Below are positions 5,150 to 13,435 of a DNA stretch of 24,878 nucleotides, in pieces; the first letter of the stretch is position 1; each line of letters opens with the position of its first letter. The DNA comes from a virus. The translations under genes and the position numbers were made by a program. Under the pieces are notes generated by a model. That model did no database searches, had not been told where the DNA came from, and saw only the letters and a program-made list of their open reading frames with translations. Location: IMG/VR virus record IMGVR_UViG_3300044530_000432, positions 1-24,878 of that record. The stretch is one strand, 5' to 3'.

Positions 5150-6799
5150 ATGACTAAATACGAAACATACATAAGCGATGTGATTAGCGGTAAAGTAAAT
5201 CACGGCAAGCAAATAAAGAAACTTTGCGAGAAACTTAATAGCGAATTAGTTTTAAGTGATGACTATTACTTTGATTCAGTAGAAGCTGACCGATATATAA
5301 AATTTATTGAACGATTAAGTTTAACAGAATCTAGATGGGCAGGTAAACCATTTTTGCTAGAAGATTGGCAAGCATTTATTATTGCGATGACTTTTGGGTG
5401 GAAATCTAAACGAACCAACTTAAGAAGATTTGATGAAGTTACTGTTCACGTTCCTAAGAAAAATGGCAAGACAAGTTTGGCTGCATCCATTGCAATAGCC
5501 TACGCATTTTTGGAACAATCCGATTATGCAGGTCAGATTTACATGGCTGCAACAAATAGAGAACAAGCTAATATCTGTTTTAAGGCAGTAAAAAGAACGG
5601 TTCAACTTACACCAAGTTTGCAGAACTATTTTAAAGTTATGCAGTTTGCCGTAATTAGCAATCGCAACCAAACAAACATTAAAGCATTGTCTGGTGACGC
5701 ACCAAGTGTTGAGGGTTTTGGTTCATCTTTGGTAATCTTTGATGAGTACCATTTGCAGAAAACGGATGAGTTAAAAGAAAATTTAATTACAGGTCAAGCT
5801 GCAAGGCAAGGCGCATTGTTCTTTTCTATTAGTACGGCAGGAACAGATAAGAATGGTCCATATTTTACCCACATCAAAAACTGCAAAAACATTTTAAACG
5901 GATTAAGTCAAGTTGAAAGTCACCTAGTTGTGTTGTATGAATCTGACTCAGAGGATTGGCGGGATGAGGAAGTTTGGAAACAAGCTAATCCAAATTACGG
6001 AGTTTCGGTATTGCCAGACAAATTAGAAAAGGAATTTAAGTCGGCATTAGAGCAGCCTAGTAAGCAACCATCATTTATTACCAAACACTTAAACATTTGG
6101 GCAGATTCAGCTAAAACTTGGATTGATTCTAATAAGTGGGGAAGTTTGGGAATATGCGATTCAATAGAAAACTATTATGGACAAATCGCTTACATTGGAT
6201 TAGACTTAGGTTCAACGGGTGACTTCTCAGCATTATCAATTCTGATTCCTAGTGAAGATAGAACTAAAATGAGATGTTTTATGAAGTTTTACATCCCCGA
6301 AGATATGGCTAATAAGCGTACTAGGGCTGACCAATTAAACTTTAGGCAATGGGCAAGGGATGGCTACATTACTTTGACTGAGGGTAATGCGACAGACTAC
6401 AATTATATCAAAAAGGATATTCTTGAGATATGCTCAAAGTTTGATTACAAGCCAATTGCATACGATAAAGCTTTGGCATCAATGTTTATGATTCAACTTT
6501 ACAATGACTATTCTATTAACGTAGAAGCATTTAGTCAATCTGTTGGCTCAGTAACTGGACCGACCAAACAAATGTACGAGTGGATTATGAATGAAACTTT
6601 AATCCATGACAATAACCCAGTAATGGCTTGGATGATTAGTAACGTAGAAGTTTACCAAGATGATGCAAATGGAAACTATAAAATTCACAAAGGTAAATCT
6701 AAAAACAAAGTGGATGGACCTTGTGCATTAGTAAACGCAGTTGGAAGGGCATTAGAGGATTGGAAGGATAACCCATTAATTGAAAACTATGTATTCTAA
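5150..6799 (+). CDS. terL: Terminase large subunit (Terminase_1 type)
   Basis: The 549-residue packaging motor has an N-terminal ATPase with an FLLEDWQAFI adenine-binding region (68-77), a deviant Walker A VPKKNGKT (101-108), Walker B LVIFDE (194-199) and coupling motif SISTAGT (226-232). The C-terminal RNase H-like nuclease begins at IGLDLGSTGDFS (349-360), where D352 is a likely metal ligand, and includes a further acidic strand at YDKALASMFM. Length and motif order are those of HK97-like terminases. It powers DNA entry into the prohead and cuts the concatemer, probably together with the HNH protein upstream. Confidence 0.95.
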   Translation: MTKYETYISDVISGKVNHGKQIKKLCEKLNSELVLSDDYYFDSVEADRYIKFIERLSLTESRWAGKPFLLEDWQAFIIAMTFGWKSKRTNLRRFDEVTVHVPKKNGKTSLAASIAIAYAFLEQSDYAGQIYMAATNREQANICFKAVKRTVQLTPSLQNYFKVMQFAVISNRNQTNIKALSGDAPSVEGFGSSLVIFDEYHLQKTDELKENLITGQAARQGALFFSISTAGTDKNGPYFTHIKNCKNILNGLSQVESHLVVLYESDSEDWRDEEVWKQANPNYGVSVLPDKLEKEFKSALEQPSKQPSFITKHLNIWADSAKTWIDSNKWGSLGICDSIENYYGQIAYIGLDLGSTGDFSALSILIPSEDRTKMRCFMKFYIPEDMANKRTRADQLNFRQWARDGYITLTEGNATDYNYIKKDILEICSKFDYKPIAYDKALASMFMIQLYNDYSINVEAFSQSVGSVTGPTKQMYEWIMNETLIHDNNPVMAWMISNVEVYQDDANGNYKIHKGKSKNKVDGPCALVNAVGRALEDWKDNPLIENYVF

Positions 6800-6800
6800 A

Positions 6801-6989
6801 ATGAGCAAAAAAGAGTATTTTTATAAATACTTAAAAATGATTGTTTTACCAGATAATGCAAAATTAAATGGCGAGGCTATTTGGCAAAATCTAGAAATAT
6901 ATCATTTATCCAAATATGGAGTAAATCGATATAAGTCATATAGTTCATTTAAAAAAGAAAAGAGTAAGTTTTATAAAATAAATAGGTAA
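6801..6989 (+). CDS. Small basic hypothetical protein, 62 aa
   Basis: A lysine- and tyrosine-rich 62-residue protein between terL and the portal gene (MSKKEYFYKYLKMIVL..., ending SKFYKINR). A TTG at 6780 and an ATG at 6789 are in frame, but both lie inside terL; I prefer the ATG at 6801, immediately after the terL stop. Its basic character would suit nucleic-acid binding; no family is recognised. Confidence 0.5.
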   Translation: MSKKEYFYKYLKMIVLPDNAKLNGEAIWQNLEIYHLSKYGVNRYKSYSSFKKEKSKFYKINR

Positions 6990-7015
6990 CTAATTAGGTA
7001 ACTATATTTTTAATA

Positions 7016-7048
7016 TTGATGTAATAATAAAAACTCAAATTACATTTG
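7016..7048 (+). promoter_or_regulatory. Possible promoter before the portal gene
   Basis: TTG (7016-7018), a 22-bp spacer, then TACATTTG (7041-7048), an exact TAnnTTTG. The portal start at 7057 is so close that the transcript would be nearly leaderless. It could boost head-gene expression independently of the terminase promoter, but a chance match cannot be excluded. Confidence 0.3.
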
Positions 7049-7056
7049 CTATCAAA

Positions 7057-8340
7057 ATGGGGATAATACAACGAATATTTGGTGTTGAAGAAAGGGTAGC
7101 TCCCAAAACTTATGGGGGCGTACTAGAAAACACCTACACGCTAAGTTCGGTATCTTCATGGTTTAATAGTCTTTTTAACACAAGTGGGCAGAATGTCAAC
7201 ACCGAAACTTCAATGAAGTTGGCGGCTTACTATGCGTGTGTCCGTAATATTTCGGAAGATATTGCCAAGGTTCCATTTGAAACTTTTGCAATAGATGCTA
7301 ATGGAAACAAGACTTTTATTTTGCATAGAGCAACATCTTTACTAAACAAATATCCAAGCAATCTTTATACTCCTTTTACATTTAGGCAGACAATGACCGA
7401 ATACGCTTTACGTTTTGGAAATGCTTTTGCTTACATAAAAAGAGATAACGATGGCAAGCCAACTCAATTATATTTAGTTGACCCTACTTATGTAACTGTT
7501 CAAGTAGTAGACCAAGTTCTTTACTACATTATTAATGATGTAAAGTCAGGTATCTACGGAACATTCAACGAAAATGCTATATTTCATATTAGAGCAATGG
7601 GCGATGGTTATGTTGGTAAATCAATTCTACAATATGCCGCAGAATCTATTGGCTCAGGCTTAGCTATTCAATCTTATTCAAGTTCGTTCTTTGGTTCAGG
7701 AGCGACAATGACTGGTGTATTAGAAGTGCCAGGCGTTGTTAAGGATGAGAATACTGCACGTTCAATAAAGGATTCGTTTAACAAATCATACAAGTCAGAG
7801 TACGGAACAAATAATGGCGTAGCTTTATTACATAGTGGAGCTAAGTTTACTAAAATTTCAGCGCAACCAAACGAAGCGCAAATGGTAGAAGCCAAAGAGT
7901 TTAGCGTATCTGATATAGCCAAATGGTTTAGAATGCCATTAAGTAAATTACAAGCTGGACCAACTGGTTCAAGTAACTTAGAACAATTGAATATTGAATA
8001 CGTTACAGATTGCTTAATGCCGTGGTTTGTAAGATGGGAACAAGAAGTTGAGCGTAAACTATTCCGTTTTGATGAAATGGATAGATTAGACGCTAAATTT
8101 AACGTGGCTATGTTAATGCGTGGCGATATGAAGGCAACAGCTGAGTATTTAAAAACATTAAAGTACGCTGGTTTTATTACTTCAAACGATGGTAGAAGAT
8201 TTATTGGTTTGAATACTATTAAAGAAGATTTTGCAGACCAAATTTATAGCCCAGTTAATATGATTCCTGCAAATAAGGAAGAAGAATTTTGGGATAATAA
8301 AGACCAATCACAAGCAAGCACGAAAGGAACAGATTCATGA
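7057..8340 (+). CDS. Portal protein (HK97 family)
   Basis: This 427-residue protein shows the phage portal pattern: SMKLAAYYACVRNISEDIAKVPFETF near the N-terminus, a TFRQTMTEYALRFGNAFAYIKRD segment, YLVDPTYVTV, an IRAMGDGYVGKSILQYA stretch, and ISAQPNEAQMVEAKEFSVSDIAKWFRMPLSKL followed by SSNLEQLNIEYVTDCLMPW. Twelve copies form the ring at the capsid vertex through which DNA enters and to which the connector binds. The length is typical. The stop overlaps the protease start (ATGA at 8337-8340), so the two are translationally coupled. Confidence 0.93.
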   Translation: MGIIQRIFGVEERVAPKTYGGVLENTYTLSSVSSWFNSLFNTSGQNVNTETSMKLAAYYACVRNISEDIAKVPFETFAIDANGNKTFILHRATSLLNKYPSNLYTPFTFRQTMTEYALRFGNAFAYIKRDNDGKPTQLYLVDPTYVTVQVVDQVLYYIINDVKSGIYGTFNENAIFHIRAMGDGYVGKSILQYAAESIGSGLAIQSYSSSFFGSGATMTGVLEVPGVVKDENTARSIKDSFNKSYKSEYGTNNGVALLHSGAKFTKISAQPNEAQMVEAKEFSVSDIAKWFRMPLSKLQAGPTGSSNLEQLNIEYVTDCLMPWFVRWEQEVERKLFRFDEMDRLDAKFNVAMLMRGDMKATAEYLKTLKYAGFITSNDGRRFIGLNTIKEDFADQIYSPVNMIPANKEEEFWDNKDQSQASTKGTDS

Positions 8341-8960
8341 AAAAAGAAGATATAGAAAAAATTCATCCAAATGCCGAGGCTAGGATGTTTAATCCAGAGT
8401 TTAAAGTTGTAGTTGAAAAACGCAGCGAAGGCGAAGGAGATGATATGTACGAAACAGAGTACAAAATGATTGAAGGTGTAGGCGCAGTAATGGGCGTTTT
8501 TACTGATATGGGATGGTATAGAGAAAAGATTAACGCAACTGCTTTTGCAGGTTGTGATATGAGTAACGTAGTTTCATTGTTTAACCATGATTCTAACGAG
8601 ATTTTAAGCCGTACCACAGGAAAGCAAGATGACTTAACTTTAATGATTGAAAACAATCAATTGAAGTATAAGTATCAAATAAAAAATGAGTGCGCAGAAA
8701 AGGTAGCAGAAAACATTGGATTAGGTTTTATTACTGGTTCAAGTTTTATGTTTAGAGTTAAAACTGATTCTTGGTCAAGTGGTGCCGATGGAGTAGATGA
8801 AAGAGAAATACTAGAAATTGAAAAGTTGTATGAATTAGGACCAGTTACTTTTCCAGCTTATCAAACTACCACAGTTGCTGCAAGGTCAAGAGATATGAGC
8901 AAGCCAACCGAAGAGAAAAAAGATAAGTATTATTATAAAAAACAATTAAGATTAAAATAA
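8337..8960 (+). CDS. Prohead maturation protease (HK97 type)
   Basis: The 207-residue protein is an HK97-type serine protease (U35/S78 fold). Visible features are GVGAVMGVFTDMGWYREKINATAF (47-70), the catalytic histidine in SLFNHD (80-85), the GSSFMF segment (134-139) carrying the likely catalytic serine, and LGPVTFPAYQTTTV (167-180) near the end of the fold. It cleaves the N-terminal delta domain from the capsid protein during prohead maturation. It overlaps the portal gene by 4 bp and precedes the capsid gene by 1 bp, the standard portal-protease-capsid order. Confidence 0.92.
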   Translation: MKKEDIEKIHPNAEARMFNPEFKVVVEKRSEGEGDDMYETEYKMIEGVGAVMGVFTDMGWYREKINATAFAGCDMSNVVSLFNHDSNEILSRTTGKQDDLTLMIENNQLKYKYQIKNECAEKVAENIGLGFITGSSFMFRVKTDSWSSGADGVDEREILEIEKLYELGPVTFPAYQTTTVAARSRDMSKPTEEKKDKYYYKKQLRLK

Positions 8961-8961
8961 A

Positions 8962-10254
8962 ATGAAAACAGCCCTCCAATTAAGAGAAGAGCGTAAACTT
9001 ATCAATGATAAGATAGACGCTTTAATGGCGATTGAAAACCGTTCAGTTGAGCAAGAAAATGAGCTTAACGGAAACTATGACTCAATCGAAAAGTTAACTT
9101 TGTCTATTGATAATGCTGAACGTGAAGAAAAACGTCAAGCATCAATAGCAGCTGCCGCAGCTGGTGCAAGCGCATCTAGAAGCGAAGAAAAAGAAACTAG
9201 AGGTTTCTCTTTAGCTAAACTAATCGAAGCTAGAGTAAACAATGTACCAGTTTCAGGTTTAGAAAAAGAATTAATCGATGAGTCGGCTAAAGAAGCTCGT
9301 TCACATGGATTTGAAGTTAAAGGTACTTACTTAGGTAAGAAGGTATTAGATGCAATGGCTGAAAAGCGTATGACTGCTGGTAGTGCAACTGCTGGTGGAA
9401 ATACTATCCAAACTGACAAAGTTGGTTTCTTTGATGCTTTGTATGCTAAAAGAGTTTTAGCTTCTTTAGGAGTTAAGATGTTAAGCGGTTTATCTAACAA
9501 TGTAGATTTAACTGGATTTAGCTCAGGTGTTACAAGTACTTGGGGAACTGAAATTGCTGAATTAGCTGCTGGTTCACCAGTTACTGCTTCACGCTCAATG
9601 ACTCCTAAGAGATTAGGTTCATTCATTCCTATGAGTAACCAATTGTTGATTCAAAATCCTCAGTTAGAAGCATTCGTGATTCAATCATTAATGGAGTCAA
9701 TCTATGTAAACGTAGAAGCTGCTTACATCAATGGTTCAGGTGCTGCTCCATTAGGTTTGTTAGGAACTGCTGGAATCCAAAACATTGCAATCGGAACAAA
9801 TGGTGGTGCGCCATCTTATGCTAAGATTCTTGAGTTGGTTCAGTCTTTAGGAACTGCAAATGCTAACGTAGAAGAATTAAAGTTTTTAATCAACCCTAAA
9901 GTTGAAGCTAAATTAAAGCAAACTGCAATCGATTCAGGTTCAGGTGCAATGATTATGGCTTATCAGCAATATTTTAGCGGTACTCCAAATGTAATCGATG
10001 GTAAAATGACTGGCGTTACTTCAAACGTACCAAGCAACTTATCAAAAGGTTCTACAACTGGTGTATGTTCAGCTATCATCTGTGGTGAATTTAGTAAGTC
10101 AGTAATCGGTCAATTTGGTGGAATGGATTTAGTTATCGACCCATACACTTTGGCTCGTAATGGTCAAACAAGAATAGTTGCTAATACTTACTTTGATTGC
10201 GCTTTTGAGCAACCAGCAGTATTTGGTGCTATCTTAGACGCTACCACTACATAA
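8962..10254 (+). CDS. Major capsid protein (HK97 fold)
   Basis: The 430-residue protein starts with a charged coiled-coil delta/scaffolding domain (about 1-65, QLREERKLINDKIDAL), then an Ala-rich linker, and later the HK97-fold core. Recognisable stretches are KVGFFDALYAKRVLASLGVKML, MTPKRLGSFIPMSNQLL, QSLMESIYVNVEAAYINGSGAAPLGLLGT (the spine-helix region), FLINPKVEAKLKQTA and the C-terminal QFGGMDLVIDPYTLARNGQTRIVANTYFDCAF. The protease encoded just upstream should remove the delta domain, with the cut probably before the AEKRMTAGSATAGG region (inference). The copy number and repeated codons suggest high expression. Confidence 0.95.
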   Translation: MKTALQLREERKLINDKIDALMAIENRSVEQENELNGNYDSIEKLTLSIDNAEREEKRQASIAAAAAGASASRSEEKETRGFSLAKLIEARVNNVPVSGLEKELIDESAKEARSHGFEVKGTYLGKKVLDAMAEKRMTAGSATAGGNTIQTDKVGFFDALYAKRVLASLGVKMLSGLSNNVDLTGFSSGVTSTWGTEIAELAAGSPVTASRSMTPKRLGSFIPMSNQLLIQNPQLEAFVIQSLMESIYVNVEAAYINGSGAAPLGLLGTAGIQNIAIGTNGGAPSYAKILELVQSLGTANANVEELKFLINPKVEAKLKQTAIDSGSGAMIMAYQQYFSGTPNVIDGKMTGVTSNVPSNLSKGSTTGVCSAIICGEFSKSVIGQFGGMDLVIDPYTLARNGQTRIVANTYFDCAFEQPAVFGAILDATTT

Positions 10255-10273
10255 TCGTTGTTAGTTGTGTAAT

Positions 10274-10306
10274 GTTATCGGGGGCAGTTTCGGCTGTCCC
10301 CATAAC
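10274..10306 (+). terminator. Stem-loop after the capsid gene (attenuator or processing site)
   Basis: Bases 10274-10287 pair with 10294-10306: an outer GTTAT/ATAAC helix, one bulged C, and an inner GGGGGCAG/CTGTCCCC helix with one G-T pair, closed by a TTTCGG loop. There is no T run behind it, so complete termination is unlikely. Its place directly after the most expressed gene suits partial termination or protection of the capsid mRNA 3' end. Confidence 0.55.
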
Positions 10307-10321
10307 TTATAAAATCAAATT

Positions 10322-10513
10322 ATGAAAGTACAATTTATACAATCACCAGTAGGACCATTTGGATTAGGATATACAATTGGTGACCAAGCTGAGATTAACG
10401 AAACTTTAGCAGCTACTTTAATAGAAAAAAAGTATGCAGTTGAAGTAAAAGAAATTGAAACGGCAACCATTGCACAAATGGAAGCGCCAGAAACAAAAAA
10501 GAAACGTAAATAA
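10322..10513 (+). CDS. Small post-capsid protein, 63 aa
   Basis: A short protein with a compact beta-rich start (MKVQFIQSPVGPFGLGYTIGDQAEI), the helix ETLAATLIEKKYAVEV, and a charged lysine tail (ETKKKRK). Proteins of this shape often follow the capsid gene in Bacteroidota phages, but no function is known to me. It is 1 codon-length apart from the connector gene: its stop TAA directly precedes the next ATG. Confidence 0.7.
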   Translation: MKVQFIQSPVGPFGLGYTIGDQAEINETLAATLIEKKYAVEVKEIETATIAQMEAPETKKKRK

Positions 10514-11101
10514 ATGGCAAATTATAGACTTGTAACAGGACCAACTACTGAACCTTTGACTTATACAGAGGTAAAGAACTTTTTGCGTCTTAATGATGAT
10601 AGCGAACAAGCTTTTGTTACAAGTTTAATAACTGCTGCAAGGCAATTAGTAGAAGATAGAACATGGCGACCATTAATAAGTCAAATATGGGCTATGCAAT
10701 TTGATTATGAGGAAATAAATTATAGCATTTTCTACATTAACAAATCGCCACTACTTAGTGTTCAAAGTGTAACTTATTTTGATGAAAACGATGTTTTACA
10801 AACATTAGCCGCTAGTCAATATGAAGTTGATATTTATGGTAGCCCAGCAAGGTTTAGGCTGATAAATATTCCAGAATTGAAGAAAAGAATGAACGCACTA
10901 CAAGTTAATTTTACTTGTGGATATACAAACGCAGCATCCGTGCCGCTACCAATAAAGCAAGCAATGTATTTAATTATTGGTCACTTATACGAAAATAGAC
11001 AAGATGTTGTTACAGGAACTCAAGTACATGAGATTCCAGATAGCAGTAAATACTTATTAGAATCATATAGAAACAACTTTATTTTTGCCCCACTAATTTA
11101 A
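10514..11101 (+). CDS. Head-tail connector (gp6-like) protein
   Basis: The 195-residue product has the gp6-like connector pattern: TEPLTYTEVKNFLRLNDDSEQAFVTSLITAARQLVEDRTWRPL at the N-terminus (helical ring domain), a beta-rich middle with a YINKSPLLSVQSVTYFDENDVLQTL section, and a C-terminal helix (VPLPIKQAMYLIIGHLYENRQDVV). Such proteins sit under the portal ring and extend the channel toward the tail. Position after the capsid genes agrees. Confidence 0.85.
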   Translation: MANYRLVTGPTTEPLTYTEVKNFLRLNDDSEQAFVTSLITAARQLVEDRTWRPLISQIWAMQFDYEEINYSIFYINKSPLLSVQSVTYFDENDVLQTLAASQYEVDIYGSPARFRLINIPELKKRMNALQVNFTCGYTNAASVPLPIKQAMYLIIGHLYENRQDVVTGTQVHEIPDSSKYLLESYRNNFIFAPLI

Positions 11102-11111
11102 AAACAATATT

Positions 11112-11402
11112 ATGTTAAGTTTAATCGGAAAAAAAGTAGTAAGCGTAACGCCAAGCGATACGGTATCAATCACAGATGAGTTCAACACACCGAACACGGT
11201 AGGCTCATTGTACATTGGAACAGGTGGTAACATAGCTGTTATGCCTTGGTATAATGGTGAAAGCAATAGTGCATCAACTACTGGTGTTTTAGGTGCCAAG
11301 ATATTTTTAAACGTGCCAGATGGTACTTTTTTACCTATCGGATGTACTAAGGTATTTGCCACAGGAACAACTGCAAGCAACATTCTTGCAATTATAGAAT
11401 AG
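11112..11402 (+). CDS. Beta-rich structural protein, 96 aa (putative)
   Basis: A 96-residue, Gly/Thr/Ser-rich protein without a membrane segment. The pattern SLYIGTGGNIAVMPW...FLNVPDGTFLPIGCTKVFATGTTASNILAI recalls small phage beta-sandwich proteins (spike-base-like) that decorate heads or tail tips. It lies between the connector and tail tube genes, so a decoration, connector or tail role is likely, but the exact role is inference. Confidence 0.65.
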   Translation: MLSLIGKKVVSVTPSDTVSITDEFNTPNTVGSLYIGTGGNIAVMPWYNGESNSASTTGVLGAKIFLNVPDGTFLPIGCTKVFATGTTASNILAIIE

Positions 11403-11425
11403 TAACAAATTAAAATAATAAATAT

Positions 11426-11830
11426 ATGCCAAGTTCAGGACCTATGAATGGAACAGCCGTTGTGCTGAAAATAAACGGTACTACCGTTGCAAAACTAAAG
11501 TCAAACACTATGAACTTTAGCCGTGCTTTAATCGATGTAAGTAACAAAGATTCAGGTGGGTGGAAGCAATCAATTTATGGTCAAGGTTCAGGAACCTTTG
11601 ACTTTGAAGGTGTATTTGATGAAGTTGGAAATTGGGGATTTAGCCAAGCATTTTCAGCTTTAGCCGCAAAAACTAATTTAGTTGCTCGTTGGGCTGCTGC
11701 TACTGGTGACATTTACTACGAAGCAACTTGCCAAATTACTTCAATTAGCGAAAGCGCACCAATGGAAGATGCAGTAACTTTTACTGGTACTTTAGAAATG
11801 ACTGGCGCACCTACAACAGGTATTATGTAA
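11426..11830 (+). CDS. Major tail (tube) protein, TP901-1-like
   Basis: The 134-residue protein matches the TP901-1 major tail family: VVLKINGTTVAKLKSNTMNFSRALIDVSNKDSGGWKQSIYGQGSGTFDFEGVFDE, then a helix (GFSQAFSALAAKTNLVARW) and the C-terminal CQITSISESAPMEDAVTFTGTLEMTG. Stacked hexameric rings of this protein form the tail tube, which together with the absence of a sheath gene indicates a siphovirus. It is followed by the head-closure gene with a 1-bp overlap (TAATG). Unusually, it precedes rather than follows the head-completion genes. Confidence 0.88.
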   Translation: MPSSGPMNGTAVVLKINGTTVAKLKSNTMNFSRALIDVSNKDSGGWKQSIYGQGSGTFDFEGVFDEVGNWGFSQAFSALAAKTNLVARWAAATGDIYYEATCQITSISESAPMEDAVTFTGTLEMTGAPTTGIM

Positions 11831-12168
11831 TGAGTATTAACTTTGGCAAATACGACCAAAGAGTCGAAATATTGAATTATACCCAAACTCGCTCCAGTGA
11901 TGGTGGCGAGTTAAGGGTGTATTCAGTACTCTACACTGTATGGGCTAAAGTTACTCCCGTTGGTGGTTCAGAAACGCAGCAAAGCGATGAAAAGGTTGCA
12001 AACATTATTATTGATGTTGATGTAAGAGCGACTGGATTAACGCTGAACGAAACTATGCGAATGAATTGGAGAGGTAAAACTTTTAACATCACTTCAATTG
12101 ATGAATTTGGTTCAAGATTAAACGAAGGCTACAAAATAAGAGGAATAGCAAAAGACAATGTACATTAG
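11830..12168 (+). CDS. Head closure / head-tail adaptor protein
   Basis: This 112-residue protein follows the SPP1 gp16-like pattern: DQRVEILNYTQTRSSDGGELRVYSVLYTVWAKVTPVGGSE with a conserved W in VWAKV, an RATGLTLNETMRMNWRGKTFNITSIDEFG beta barrel and a C-terminal strand. It plugs the connector after packaging and docks the tail. Its start overlaps the tail tube stop and its end overlaps the next gene by 11 bp. Confidence 0.85.
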   Translation: MSINFGKYDQRVEILNYTQTRSSDGGELRVYSVLYTVWAKVTPVGGSETQQSDEKVANIIIDVDVRATGLTLNETMRMNWRGKTFNITSIDEFGSRLNEGYKIRGIAKDNVH

Positions 12169-12703
12169 TATGGTCATAAAAGGTATGGATAAAACCATCC
12201 AAATGCTATCTAGGACTGAATGGCTAGAACCAGCTGATATTGATAGGGTTGTTAGAAGTGCAGCTCAACCAATGGTAGATGCTATTAAAGCAGGTTATGG
12301 CAAGCACACTAAAACTGGTGCTTTAAGAGATTCAGTAATGGCTTTTAGGCGTAATAGAGCAAAAGGTGAGCCATATTTTACTTACTTTGTTGGTCCAAGA
12401 TATACTGGTTCAAGTAGCTTATATTCTTATGGTGGTAATGCTGCTCACTTACTAGAATATGGTACAGTAGAAAGATATAGAGCCAATACTAAATTAGGTG
12501 GAGTAGGTAAAAGAGTAAAAGGCAAATCTACGGGCATAAAAGGCGTTTATGGAGCTAAAATATCAACTGGATTTGTAAAGCCTCATGGAATTATTAGAGC
12601 CGCAGTAGATAGCACTAAAGATAGGTGTACTCAAATAATGACTAGCGGAATAAACGAATTAATTAGAAAACAAGCAAAAGCGGAAGGTTTACAAGTAGCA
12701 TGA
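12158..12703 (+). CDS. HK97 gp10-like tail/neck protein
   Basis: The 181-residue protein has the gp10-like layout: IKGMDKTIQMLS at the start, an AAQPMVDAIKAGYGKHTKTGALRDSVMAFRR helix-loop with the family's TGxLxxS element, an FVGPRYTG...HLLEYGTVERYR section (family xGPx and EyGT motifs), and a C-terminal FVKPHGIIRAAVD. It is a tail-completion protein at the head-tail junction. The ATG at 12158 overlaps the upstream gene; an in-frame ATG at 12170 just after that stop is an equally possible start. Confidence 0.88.
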   Translation: MYISMVIKGMDKTIQMLSRTEWLEPADIDRVVRSAAQPMVDAIKAGYGKHTKTGALRDSVMAFRRNRAKGEPYFTYFVGPRYTGSSSLYSYGGNAAHLLEYGTVERYRANTKLGGVGKRVKGKSTGIKGVYGAKISTGFVKPHGIIRAAVDSTKDRCTQIMTSGINELIRKQAKAEGLQVA

Positions 12704-13086
12704 CAGTAGATAGTATTATATTTGGAATATTAAATGGTAATAGTGCTGTTACGGGAGTAGTTGGTAGTAAAATATTTCCATCACAAGCTCCTCAAACAAC
12801 TCAATTTCCTTTTATTGTATTTGAAACTATTTCAACAATGCCTAACAACACAAAGTCAGGAGTTAGTGAAATGGATAAATACAGAATACAAGTGACTACT
12901 TTAGCCAAAGAAAATAACCAAGCTAATGATATTGCAGACAAAGTAAGGTCAGCATTAGACTATTACAAAAGTGGGGATGTTCAGTTAATAAGTTTTCAAG
13001 CACAAAATAGTGCATTTGATAACATAAGTGGACAAGATGGTATATTTTTGAAGTATCAAGATTATTTTTTAACATTAAGTAGATAA
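12700..13086 (+). CDS. Tail completion protein (DUF3168-like)
   Basis: The 128-residue protein reads VDSIIFGILNGNSAVTGVVGSKIFPSQAPQTTQFPFIVFETIST near its start and has a later YRIQVTTLAKENNQANDIADKVRSALD segment, the pattern of the DUF3168 family, which forms the terminator ring on top of the tail tube. It overlaps the gp10-like gene by 4 bp (ATGA). Confidence 0.85.
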   Translation: MTVDSIIFGILNGNSAVTGVVGSKIFPSQAPQTTQFPFIVFETISTMPNNTKSGVSEMDKYRIQVTTLAKENNQANDIADKVRSALDYYKSGDVQLISFQAQNSAFDNISGQDGIFLKYQDYFLTLSR

Positions 13087-13088
13087 AC

Positions 13089-13415
13089 ATGAAAATCACA
13101 ATTAACAACAACGAGCATGAGTTTAAATTTAGTTTTTTAGCAATCAGAGAGCTTGAAAAAGTTACTGGCAAAAAATTAAATGAGGTATTAAAAGGAATGG
13201 AAGAGATTTCTAACGCTGGTTTAGATTTTTCAATTGTATTAGATATTGCATATTGCGGATTAAAATTTACAAGCAATCCAAAGACAATTGAAGAGGTTGG
13301 CGAGTTATTAGATAATGGCAGTAAAAACGATTTAGAAGCCGTTTTAACGGGTTTTATGGAAGGTATTAACAAATACCTACAAGTTGACCCAAACTTGAAC
13401 AGCCAAGCATCCTAG
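13089..13415 (+). CDS. Tail assembly chaperone, short form (G-like)
   Basis: The 108-residue helical protein (KLNEVLKGMEEISNAGLDFSIVLDIAYCGLKF..., TIEEVGELLDNGSKNDLEAVLTGFMEGINKYL) sits directly before the tape measure, the place of the lambda G/GT chaperone pair. Near its end the codons GAC CCA AAC contain the slippery heptamer CCCAAAC, so a fraction of ribosomes should shift back one base and make a longer fusion with the next frame. The unshifted product ends ten codons or fewer after the slip site. Confidence 0.85.
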   Translation: MKITINNNEHEFKFSFLAIRELEKVTGKKLNEVLKGMEEISNAGLDFSIVLDIAYCGLKFTSNPKTIEEVGELLDNGSKNDLEAVLTGFMEGINKYLQVDPNLNSQAS

Positions 13416-13435
13416 ACTATTGGGAGTGTTTGGCT
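13388..13435 (+). promoter_or_regulatory. Programmed -1 ribosomal frameshift signal
   Basis: The heptamer C CCA AAC (13388-13394) is in the correct X XXY YYZ phase of the upstream frame. A 6-nt spacer (13395-13400) is followed by a stem of nine base pairs: AGCCAAGCA (13401-13409) with TGTTTGGCT (13427-13435), one of them G-T, around a 17-nt loop. The -1 frame has a stop at 13385-13387 and is open from 13388 on, exactly as needed. Confidence 0.88.

Noticed and set aside
12923-13372. 149-residue minus-strand frame
   Set aside because: It lies fully opposite the tail completion and chaperone genes, whose families are recognisable; a shadow frame.
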